A stretch of DNA of 64,000 nt from Torulaspora globosa (lineage: Eukaryota; Ascomycota; Saccharomycetes; Saccharomycetales; Saccharomycetaceae). Shown piece after piece: positions 9,463-18,400 of the stretch (position 1 is the first letter of the stretch; every line of letters starts with the position of its first letter). The translations under genes were made by a program, and so were the position numbers. The DNA is taken from the NCBI RefSeq assembly GCF_014133895.1, contig NC_050729.1, positions 1,054,001 through 1,118,000 on the forward strand. Direction: 5' to 3'. Under the pieces are notes generated by a model, which saw only the letters and a program-made list of their open reading frames with translations, did no database searches and was not told the DNA's origin.

Positions 9463-12400
9463 TTATTTACTGTTCAAAGAGTCTCTCGGAGTCCAAGGTC
9501 TTGACGAGACTGGGGTGAGATTGTTGGAGTTAGTAGCGTAATTGTTCGGATTAGTGTTGATAGTATCTAATGAACTGACGCTTGTGGTGCTACCAAATTT
9601 TAGACGTCTGAAAAGTGAGGATGTCATATCGAGAAGCGAGAACCCTTCCTTTTCTTGACGCCTGGTCTTGAAAAGTTGAATTTGGGTACCAGCCCAAATG
9701 TTAGGTTTTAAAATACCTGGATCTAAATTGAAAGCGGGACGCCTACTGTTGTTAACCCCATACTTCTTACCGTCACAATATTCCTCTTCTTTAATGGGAC
9801 TACACTCCTCGTTTTTATTGAATCCTGTCCATGAAAATCTAAAGAACGAATGGCCATTGTTGGTCGGCATATTCTTACTTCGTGCACCGTCCAAAGGCTT
9901 ATTGGAAGCATGTAAATTATTAGTCAACTCTAAAGGTGAATTCGTTGCTATGTCATGATTCTGATTGGAGAAATAACTCAGCAATGAGCTATTATTACTG
10001 TTAGTTCGTGAAATAGCTGACCCATTAGAATTCCATCTCTCCAACTTGGGCATTGTTGGTGATATTGGTTCGATAGCGGACTCCTTGACAATGTTGTGGC
10101 CGTTTGCTCCTAGTGAAATCCCACTAGCTTGAGAGATAGAATATGGGGCTGAGTGGGTATTGAATATATCTGACCAAATGATGTCATGAAGCCATTGTTG
10201 ATAGACTAAATTTCCTTCTGTCAAATCAATTCGCATGGGTTCCGCTTCATTCATCTCACGAATGACAACAGGCAGTGATTTTTGAACCGCATTCTTAAAT
10301 TTATCCTTGAAAATAGAAATATCGCCAATGAGTTTATAATAATCAGAACTCGTTATTGTTGCGATCTCAGGATAATCACGCAATATAATTCGAATGATTC
10401 TCGTCATCGTTTGCAGAGTCTCTGCACCAGTCCAAGTAGTACTGAGTGCATTGGTAGCGCTAGATTTTGCTTTTGCCTTAGACGTAAGTCCAACGGGCCA
10501 TTGAGGCCTTAATGCCTTGAACAATGCTTTGTTCGACAATGCACAGTAATCAGTTATATCTGCTTGTTCATAAATTTCAGTATTTTTCGCAGCACTTTGT
10601 ACTTTCGCGAGACTCAGGGCGTCTTGATCCAAGTCCTGGTCTTTTTTAATCCGCATAGTAGTATCGTCATCATCTGTTTCGTCATCGCTCTCATTGCTTT
10701 CAAACTCGTCGGTATCATCTTGACCTAGCAGATTTTTCGTGAATTTGATGTTTTGACTGTTAAATTCCTCCGTGCTCGAAGTATTGCATGTGTCCCTGTC
10801 TTCGGAAGCCAGATCATCTCTGAGTAAGCGCGGATTCAAAGTATACTCCAGGTAGTCTTGCAGTTGAACCTTACCAAGGCCCTCAATAATTCCGTTCCCT
10901 TCCAAAGCTTTCGAAATGGTATCGATGGTATCTCTCAACTGCAGAAAAACTCTTTGATGTCGGCAGATGACAAAGATCAGATTTAGGGCCTCGTTATAAT
11001 AGACGACGATGTATATTATGATTGCCCTCAGTAATAGTGCCAAAAGGTCCAATTTGAAGCCCGGAGAAGCTATGAAGCTTCTAGTTGATCTACCATTAGT
11101 GGAAAATGTGCTTAGATATTTTTTGTTTGACATCTTTGAGATCAACTGCAAGAGTGCCATCGAAGCGTTGTAACTTAAGCCACCGTGTCTCAAAGCTTTT
11201 GATTGCCTCTTAAAGGAGAGCTGGATCAAATCTTCGTCCTTCAGATTCGATGGGATAGGTAAGAGATTATAAATCAATTCGAACAACCATGGGCGCGGCT
11301 GGTTATTGTCTCTAACATCACCGATAGCCAAATGGCAAAGATGAATCAGTGTAAAATCCCGATAGGTGATATTATTAATATTCCCACTCGATAATTTGAA
11401 AAAATTTGGAATCTTGTTTGTATAATAGTTTGGTGTAAGTTTGTCCAGCGTCTTGGCCAAAACCAGTTTCCTTGAAGAGAGTAACAAAGCTAAGTTTGAG
11501 CATAATGGGATCAAAGCGGGTGATGCCTCGGGATTGTCACGATAAAAGCTGATATAGTAAACAGAAAAGACTATGATCTTGCAAGCGAACTTATCTGCAA
11601 CATAGTTCTCGAAGAATTTGTTCGTCTGAATGAGCTTAGTGAAGAGAACCAGCCATTGGAGCAACAATGGCGAAACTGGTGGTAGTCCCATGCTGTCGTT
11701 CGCTTCGTTACCTGTTTCAGTGTTAGAATTGTTGTTCGCACTCGCAGAATCATTATTATTATAATTGGAGTTAATTAAACTTGATGATGGCGGCCTCTTG
11801 GAAAGGAAGCTCAAAGGGTTCGATTCCTGTTCGATGGCCAGTTCGATCGGCAATTTGAATGTCTTGGCAAACGAGGTTAGGATCAATTTCAGATCGAATT
11901 CCCTATTAAAAGTGGACAAATACGATAAGCAGATGTTAGGCAGAGGATTTTGCACGTCATTTGAAGATTGCAGCTTTAAATGCAAAGCGAATTCAAAAGT
12001 CTCGTTACGGTTCCAATTATTGAAACACATCAAATTCAACATTTGCAAACCGGATAGGACCAATGATGCTCTAAGGTGAGGTAAATGCTGCTGGTGATTT
12101 TGCTTGTAGCCCAATTCTTGATACGGGACTTTGGTTTCATCCTCATGATTGGAACAAAATCGACAAATGAGATTTATGAGTGATGCGACAAAACAGATTA
12201 AGTCGTACTCGGGAGTCAAAGTGGTCAGACAAAACAGAAACCTATTGATGGTGGGATGCTTTTCACTTATGAAATCTTTGGGCTGGTATAGATCCGAGGA
12301 GCAAATAGATAACAAGGCGTTCATTATCTCCAAGCGATTTGAATCTATTCTGGGGCTCTGATGATGATATGTGAAATCCTGAGTGCTGATGCCGTTCTCC

Positions 12401-13083
12401 CACAGAAAGTGCGTCAGGCACCCTGGTGAACTTCGCACGGTGATGGTAAAGCCTTCAATGAAAAGCAGCCTCACGAGCGAGCGTACCAGGAGTAATCCCA
12501 ACGGTGGCAAATCAGTCTCCCCAGCAAGCGGTATGCCGAAGATCTGATCACCATCTCTGGTCCAAAAGATGTCCAATGAGCGTTTCATCTTTTTGTCGCC
12601 CTCACCGGCCAAGTACCAGGGCATTATCTTGGTCAGGATCCTTACACATACAAGCAATTGCACCAGTTGCGCCTCCAACTCCTCGGTATTGAGCGATTCC
12701 CGGCCCCCATTGGCTATGAAAACGATCTTGAGCGACACAAACCGCAGCAAATTAGCGAAATTCCCCCGATTCGCCCCGACAATGTACTGCAGGTCGAGCG
12801 GCGAGATCTTCGAGTTAAGCAATTCCATAGTCAGCCCATTACCCGCCGAGATGAAGTCCAGGTAAAATTGTTCAAACATGTTGTCCGCATGCTGCTGCCG
12901 GGGCTCTCGATTCAAATAAGCTGCCATCAGCTGCGTTTCGTCCACGTCCGAACGAAACAGCGGGATGGCGGCACTTCTGCTTCCCGCCTTCGCTGCTGCT
13001 CCGCCGACAGCGGGTTCTGCTCGAGCCAGCTTGAACACATGGTCCCGATACAGAGCACCCAAGCGAGAGTCTGTGTTGCCCAT
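9463..13083 (-). CDS. ECM30: Ecm30, HID1-family Golgi/trafficking protein
   Basis: This is a 1206-residue protein (S. cerevisiae Ecm30 about 1270). It begins MGNTDSRLG, the conserved N-terminus of the HID1/Ecm30 family, whose Gly2 is a likely N-myristoylation site. Long helical blocks cover about residues 1-400 and 480-760. These are separated by an Asn/Ser-rich low-complexity stretch near residues 425-460. An acidic segment (DDTDEFESNESDDETDDDD) lies around residue 800, and the C-terminal 250 residues are Ser/Asn-rich. Animal HID1 acts at the trans-Golgi in dense-core vesicle sorting. Ecm30 itself is linked to cell-wall biogenesis and amino-acid permease sorting. The frame extends five codons to a TTG. 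The ATG at 13083 restores the myristoylation motif and is clearly the start. ECM30 lies between TSR2 and DIF1 as in S. cerevisiae. Confidence 0.94.
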   Translation of the reverse strand: MGNTDSRLGALYRDHVFKLARAEPAVGGAAAKAGSRSAAIPLFRSDVDETQLMAAYLNREPRQQHADNMFEQFYLDFISAGNGLTMELLNSKISPLDLQYIVGANRGNFANLLRFVSLKIVFIANGGRESLNTEELEAQLVQLLVCVRILTKIMPWYLAGEGDKKMKRSLDIFWTRDGDQIFGIPLAGETDLPPLGLLLVRSLVRLLFIEGFTITVRSSPGCLTHFLWENGISTQDFTYHHQSPRIDSNRLEIMNALLSICSSDLYQPKDFISEKHPTINRFLFCLTTLTPEYDLICFVASLINLICRFCSNHEDETKVPYQELGYKQNHQQHLPHLRASLVLSGLQMLNLMCFNNWNRNETFEFALHLKLQSSNDVQNPLPNICLSYLSTFNREFDLKLILTSFAKTFKLPIELAIEQESNPLSFLSKRPPSSSLINSNYNNNDSASANNNSNTETGNEANDSMGLPPVSPLLLQWLVLFTKLIQTNKFFENYVADKFACKIIVFSVYYISFYRDNPEASPALIPLCSNLALLLSSRKLVLAKTLDKLTPNYYTNKIPNFFKLSSGNINNITYRDFTLIHLCHLAIGDVRDNNQPRPWLFELIYNLLPIPSNLKDEDLIQLSFKRQSKALRHGGLSYNASMALLQLISKMSNKKYLSTFSTNGRSTRSFIASPGFKLDLLALLLRAIIIYIVVYYNEALNLIFVICRHQRVFLQLRDTIDTISKALEGNGIIEGLGKVQLQDYLEYTLNPRLLRDDLASEDRDTCNTSSTEEFNSQNIKFTKNLLGQDDTDEFESNESDDETDDDDTTMRIKKDQDLDQDALSLAKVQSAAKNTEIYEQADITDYCALSNKALFKALRPQWPVGLTSKAKAKSSATNALSTTWTGAETLQTMTRIIRIILRDYPEIATITSSDYYKLIGDISIFKDKFKNAVQKSLPVVIREMNEAEPMRIDLTEGNLVYQQWLHDIIWSDIFNTHSAPYSISQASGISLGANGHNIVKESAIEPISPTMPKLERWNSNGSAISRTNSNNSSLLSYFSNQNHDIATNSPLELTNNLHASNKPLDGARSKNMPTNNGHSFFRFSWTGFNKNEECSPIKEEEYCDGKKYGVNNSRRPAFNLDPGILKPNIWAGTQIQLFKTRRQEKEGFSLLDMTSSLFRRLKFGSTTSVSSLDTINTNPNNYATNSNNLTPVSSRPWTPRDSLNSK

Positions 13084-13249
13084 TGAATAAGCGCCCAACT
13101 GTGTTTGTTAGCTTCAAACAGGCCACAAAAGCTCCCTAATCTCTCTTTGTACCGCAGAAAATTATACACAAAAACCGTAGACATACAAAAAGAAGATCCC
13201 CAGAGATCGTTACCCTGTCTTTTCGAACATTACACAAAAACTTCTTACT

Positions 13250-13699
13250 CTAAAAATCGACCTGTTCCCAATTTCTCTTGTTAGCCCCACCGTGGAACAT
13301 GGCATCGAGATCTCCGGCCCCTAGCTTGTTCCGCAGCATGTCGTCATCGATCATGCTAAGTCTCTGGTCGAGACTGTCCTCCCACATCTCGAGCGACGAG
13401 CTGGAGCTCGACACGGTGCGCTGGTTCACCAGCATGGGTGCTGCCCGCGAAGCGGGCAGCGGCACTCTCTTGTACTCTGGGATTGTTATCTGGGAGTTGT
13501 CCTGAACACAGGCTCGCTGTGAGGCACCCTGAGGCTGGGCTAGACCATTCTGTTGTGGCACCTGGTACCCCTGATCCACACTCTGTCTTATGCGCATCCC
13601 AATTGTGCCCAATTGCATCTGGCAGTCATATTGCTCGTCTTGCGACGAGATCGGTATGTGCAAAGGTCTCTTGACTGGCGAAACGGTCTCCACAGTCAT
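13250..13699 (-). CDS. DIF1: Ribonucleotide reductase regulator combining Dif1 Hug motif and Sml1 tail
   Basis: This is a 149-residue, mostly disordered protein. Residues 31-46 (GTIGMRIRQSVDQGYQ) are the Hug motif of Dif1, which binds the Rnr2-Rnr4 small subunit for nuclear import. Residues 102-149 (SLEMWEDSLDQRL, then IDDDM, KLGAGDL, and QVDF at the end) match the C-terminal helix of Sml1 that binds and inhibits the large subunit Rnr1. YKRVPLP (residues 76-82) is shared by both. S. cerevisiae splits these functions between the ohnologs DIF1 (YLR437C) and SML1 (YML058W); here one protein carries both. The frame stays open far upstream, but that stretch covers the TATATATA promoter sequence. 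The ATG at 13699 (MTVETVSPVK) is preferred. Confidence 0.9.
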   Translation of the reverse strand: MTVETVSPVKRPLHIPISSQDEQYDCQMQLGTIGMRIRQSVDQGYQVPQQNGLAQPQGASQRACVQDNSQITIPEYKRVPLPASRAAPMLVNQRTVSSSSSSLEMWEDSLDQRLSMIDDDMLRNKLGAGDLDAMFHGGANKRNWEQVDF

Positions 13700-14055
13700 T
13701 CTCTTGTACGTTGCTTCTATTGGCGGTCCGCCGCTGCACGGGCCACCGGTCCAAACTCCCAGCGCTATATATACGACCGCCCTCTGGGTGGCAGCTAGAA
13801 GCCGGCGCCCACACACCCACTGTTTACACAACAAAGGGTGCGTGGGTGTAGCAGAGAGCTCCATTTCCATTACCCGGACTTGAGCCCCTCGATTAGTTAC
13901 CCGGCGTGCGGCAGCCACAAGGCGTGCCGCTATGTACAAGTTACCGCGAACGCTCCGCCAAGGGCAGGCCCAAGAGACCCGCAGCACATATATAAGAGAG
14001 CAGAGCGACTCGAACCACAGGCGCTCTCTCCGACGCTCCCCAGAAACCTACAACA
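13700..14055. promoter_or_regulatory. DIF1-CAR2 divergent promoter
   Basis: This is a 356-bp, GC-rich divergent spacer. It contains TATATATA near 13765 (DIF1 side), ATATATAA near 13986 (CAR2 side) and two Reb1 sites between them. No MCB box (ACGCGT) is visible. Confidence 0.7.
13870..13904 (+). promoter_or_regulatory. Tandem Reb1 sites
   Basis: TTACCCGG occurs twice, at 13870-13877 and 13897-13904, in the same orientation and 27 bp apart. It is the full Reb1 general regulatory factor consensus. The pair probably keeps the shared DIF1/CAR2 promoter free of nucleosomes. Confidence 0.75.
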
Positions 14056-15372
14056 ATGGATTATTCTACTGCTGCTACATCCAAACTGAGTTCCGCGGAA
14101 ACTGTCGACTGGGAACAAAAATACTCTGCACATAACTACCATCCACTCCCCGTGGTGTTCCACCGTGCCAAGGGAGCCCACGTCTGGGACCCTGAAGGCC
14201 GCGAGTATCTCGACTTCCTCTCCGCGTACTCTGCGGTCAATCAGGGCCACTGCCACCCGCGCATAGTTCAGGCGCTTATCGACCAAGCGCAAACTCTGAC
14301 GCTGTCGTCACGCGCGTTCTCGAACGATAGCTTTGCACGGTTCGCCCGCTACGTGACAGAGTACTTCGGCTATGAGATGGTGCTGCCCATGAACACTGGC
14401 GCCGAAGCGGTCGAGTCGGCGTTAAAGCTGGCCCGCCGCTGGGGCTACGAGACGAAGAAGATCCCCGCGGGAGAGGCGATCGTTCTCGGCGCACAGGGAA
14501 ACTTCCACGGACGCACATTCGGCGCCATTTCACTGTCCACGGACGAGGAGGATTCCCGCAAGAACTTCGGACCGTTCCTCCGCAACACAGCGGCCCGGAA
14601 TCCGGAGTCCGGGCGTGAGATCCGGTACGGCGTCGCAGAAGACCTCGAAGAGGCCTTCAAGACGCACGGCGATCGCATCGCCGCGGTGATCCTCGAGCCG
14701 ATCCAGGGCGAGGCCGGGATTGTCGTTCCACCTGCAGACTACCTGCCCCGCGTGCAGAAACTGTGCAGGGAGCACCGTGCGCTGTTTATCTGTGACGAGA
14801 TCCAGACGGGGATCGGCCGCACAGGCAAGATGCTATGCTACGAGCACTCTCAGGGCGTGCGCCCAGACGTGGTGCTACTGGGGAAGGCGATCTCGGGCGG
14901 GGTGTACCCGGTGTCGTGCGTGCTTGCGTCGCGTGAAGTGATGCTCACGTTCACGCCCGGGTCGCATGGCTCGACGTACGGCGGGAATCCGCTAGCCGCC
15001 CAGGTGGCGATCGCGGCGCTGCAGGTCGTGCGCGATGAGAAGCTGGTAGACCGGGCACGTGACCTAGGTGATCTTTTGCAGGGCAAATTGCGGGAGCTGC
15101 AGCGGGAGTCGGACGGCGCCATCTCGGAAGTGCGCGGGCGCGGTCTGCTGACGGCGATCGTGATCGACCCTGCCAAGGCTAATGGACGTACCGCTTGGGA
15201 CCTGTGTCTCTTGATGAAGGAGCATGGTGTGCTGGCCAAACCGACCCACGACCATATCATTAGACTGGCACCTCCGCTGGTGATCTCGGAAGAGGATCTG
15301 CTACGGGGCGTCGAGAGCATCAGATTGGCGTTGAAACAGTTACCGACAGCTCCAAGGAGCAACGGGCATTAG
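14056..15372 (+). CDS. CAR2: Ornithine delta-aminotransferase
   Basis: This is a PLP-dependent class III aminotransferase of 438 residues (S. cerevisiae Car2 about 424). It converts ornithine plus 2-oxoglutarate to glutamate semialdehyde plus glutamate, the second step of cytosolic arginine catabolism. Visible motifs are [23 protein letters not shown], the Asp-containing [15 protein letters not shown], and the PLP lysine K277 in [21 protein letters not shown] is also intact. The coding sequence is strikingly GC-rich at third positions (runs such as GCGATCGCGGCGCTGCAGG) compared with ECM30 and NTE1 beside it. The protein is still an ordinary yeast ornithine transaminase in its syntenic place, so biased base composition rather than transfer is the simpler explanation. 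Confidence 0.97.
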   Translation: MDYSTAATSKLSSAETVDWEQKYSAHNYHPLPVVFHRAKGAHVWDPEGREYLDFLSAYSAVNQGHCHPRIVQALIDQAQTLTLSSRAFSNDSFARFARYVTEYFGYEMVLPMNTGAEAVESALKLARRWGYETKKIPAGEAIVLGAQGNFHGRTFGAISLSTDEEDSRKNFGPFLRNTAARNPESGREIRYGVAEDLEEAFKTHGDRIAAVILEPIQGEAGIVVPPADYLPRVQKLCREHRALFICDEIQTGIGRTGKMLCYEHSQGVRPDVVLLGKAISGGVYPVSCVLASREVMLTFTPGSHGSTYGGNPLAAQVAIAALQVVRDEKLVDRARDLGDLLQGKLRELQRESDGAISEVRGRGLLTAIVIDPAKANGRTAWDLCLLMKEHGVLAKPTHDHIIRLAPPLVISEEDLLRGVESIRLALKQLPTAPRSNGH

Positions 15373-15477
15373 TGTGTGTAGCGTTTGTAACGGTTGAAGT
15401 GCTAGAAGCTGAGGTGTATGGGTTGAATTAGGCATCTTTTTAAAGTTGGGATATAATGAGTGGTCTTAACGGCTTGC

Positions 15478-18400
15478 ATGGTGTATTCGATTGGTGTCTG
15501 CCAGAGCATCGATAGGATTGCATTAGCTATGAATTGCAGTGACCAGCAGGCGCCCGTGAGCGACTCTAGACGATCTTCCGATACGCAGCTGCGGGGACAA
15601 TTGCAGGATTCGTCGAACACTCAGGCTCAGGAGGGTTGGGTCGTGGGACTGTTCAATTTCACCTGGGTGGTGAGCTACTTCCTCGTTGGGTCTACCGTTT
15701 TCATCACCAAATGGTCTGTTTATCTGGTGACGTTTTGTCTGTTGCATGTGCCGAGATGGATCTTCGTGGAGACGAGCAAGCTGCATTTGACCATTTCGTT
15801 CCCGACATTCCTCATCCTGGCGACGCTGACAGCGTACGTGATATATTGTGCTATGAAGGGGAACGTGTTTGCACAGTACAAGCGGTTGATCCCGGACGAG
15901 ATCGGCGACAGTGGTTACACCGAGATGATTAACAAGAGCTCGAGCTCGAAGAAAATCAGCAAGGAGAAGAGCTCTGACAGCAGACGGCTGTTCTTGGATG
16001 AGTCCAACGACAGCAGGTATGGCGCATCACACCTGGATCAGTTCCTGAGCGCGATCAAGATCTTTGGATATCTCGAGAAGCCGGTTTTCCATGATCTGAC
16101 AAAGAACATGAGGACGCAGAAGCTCAACGAGGGTGAAATCCTATTGCTTGATGATTCTATAGGTTTTGCGATTGTTGTCGAGGGCACGTTGCAGATTTAT
16201 CACAGAGTGGAGCAGGAAAGTTCCTTTGGGGAGCAGCTGAGCAAGAATGGTTCGCTGGACGAAACGCTCGAGCCGTTCAGGAGTTGCACTGTGGAGGAGC
16301 AAGAAGTACAAGACTACGATGATCTCTTAAACGGAGAACACGGCGATGGCTCTGCCTATATCCGTTTGAAGAACGGGCTGGGTAAGTTTCAGTTACTGAA
16401 CACAATGAAACCAGGTAATCCCGTATCTTCCTTAGTCAACATTTTGAACCTTTTCACTTCCACTTACCAAGAATTTGATTGGAGAGAAGCGGCTAGCAGG
16501 TCTTCGTCGGTCGATGTCACCGTTTTCCAATCGGATTTCAATGGGTTTTCTGAGACTGCGGTCAATGATGTGACTCCGGTTTCGCCCCCCACCGCAGAAA
16601 GCTTGCCCACATCGGATTTGGGTAGCCGTAATACACCTCCAATACGCGTTACAAGAGTGATCGCCCGTGCGGCGACGGACTGTACCATTGCAATAATTCC
16701 TCCCCAGGCTTTCGCCAATTTAACTGCCAAATACCCCCGCTCGGCGTCTCACATCATCCAAATGATCCTCACCAGGTTGTATAGGGTTACATTCCAGACT
16801 GCGAACGACTATCTGGGTCTCACTAGAGAAATCATGAATATGGAAGTCGTACTCAACAGAAACGTTACCTTCGATTTACCCTTCTATTTGAAGGATGCAG
16901 TGATAAGACAAGTGAACGCTCAGTTATCAAGCGACGGCTTTGAAGGCAAAAGTGCTGTCAAGTCCGAATCCAAAAATATGGCCCCCTCTTCTTTGGAGTC
17001 GCACCGTAAGGCTAAGAACCCCCCGGAGAGACCCCAATTACGATCTGCAGCGAATTATCAATCAAATTCGTCAGTGAGGGGATCGAGGCATGTTGTTCTC
17101 GGATCCCGAGATCATCTGAATCCGGGAGATTTACTTTCTAGTGTTCCACTGTCTCGGAAGGAGTCTCCAGCGTCTTCAGCGACTATGTCGCAAAGCAAAG
17201 TATCTTCGCCACTGTCGTCTCAGAGCCAAAAGATAATGGCTCCCTCCTCATCTAAGTCATCCAGCGGAAACTCTCGTTACTCGGTACACTCCCTCCTTTC
17301 TCAAGGACTTGCATCGCCCGGAAGTATGAAACTTAATGTTAATGACAGCTCACTATCAGGCTTCGAATGCGGTTCGAAAAACGACGATATCAAGAATTGG
17401 TCCTTCTCTGCCGCTCAAGAGGAAACTGAGGAATCGGCTTTGAGAATGGCTCTAGTCGAAGCAATGTTCACTTATCTTGGCATCAATAGAGATAATATGG
17501 CAATGCCTTCATCGCCTTCCAGCGCCTTCTCTCACGAAGATGACCACGATAGAAAGGTGGGTAATTCCAATTCAAGGAATGATAGCATTATTGCCACGTC
17601 GTCAAGTGTATCACTTTCATCATACCTTGCACCACCTTCTGCACCTCTAAGAATTCTCCCCAGTGATTATGCTATCACCTCTCAAAAACAAAAACCAAAG
17701 AAAAGGCACTTTTACCGGGAAGAGGTATCCCCCAACCTTGACTATGACTCTGCTAAAGCTGAATTCTCTCAAGGCATTGAAATTCATTTCTTCAAAAAGG
17801 GTACTGTTCTCGTGGAACAGAATCATAAAGGAAAAGGTCTGTTTTATATTATTTCCGGTAAGATAGACGTCACTGCCTTCGCAAGGCAACCCGATGGACA
17901 CTCTCATTTTGGGAGCGGCAGACCAACTGGCCGGGGCTCCGAAAATAAGGAAACTGTATTGTTCACTGTTGGGGCAGGCGGAGTAGCCGGTTATCTTTCC
18001 TCACTGATAGGTTATAAATCATTTGTCAATTTGAAGGCCAGAACTGACGTGTACGTTGGGTTCTTGCCAAACAGGGTCTTAGAAAGGCTTTGCAACAAGT
18101 ACTTCATGATCTACTTGCGCATAGCAGAGACATTAACTAGCTTGCTTTCTCCAAAGATGCTGAAATTCGATCATGCATTGGAATGGATTCAGCTATCTGC
18201 ATCAGAGACTTTGTTCCGGCAGGGAGATCCTGCTAATGGTATTTATCTGGTTTTGAACGGTAGGTTGAGACAGCTGCGTCGTAAGATGGACACGCAGAAC
18301 AAGGGCGATGATGCGGTAGATTCAGGAGATCAAAACGATTCTCACTCTGATAGCAACAGTGATTTAGAGATAGTTAATGAGCTCGCTCAGGGGGAGAGTT

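Noticed and set aside
12658..13086. Plus-strand open frames of 98-142 codons across the ECM30 start region.
   Set aside because: They are shadows of the conserved minus-strand ECM30 coding sequence and lack homology features.
13700..13987. A longer DIF1 reading frame with an extra 96 N-terminal residues.
   Set aside because: The extension begins at a non-ATG codon and covers the TATATATA promoter and part of the Reb1 region; it lacks resemblance to Dif1 or Sml1.
15460..15477. An upstream GTG start of NTE1.
   Set aside because: Yeast nuclear genes rarely initiate at GTG, and two better ATG candidates follow at 15478 and 15529.
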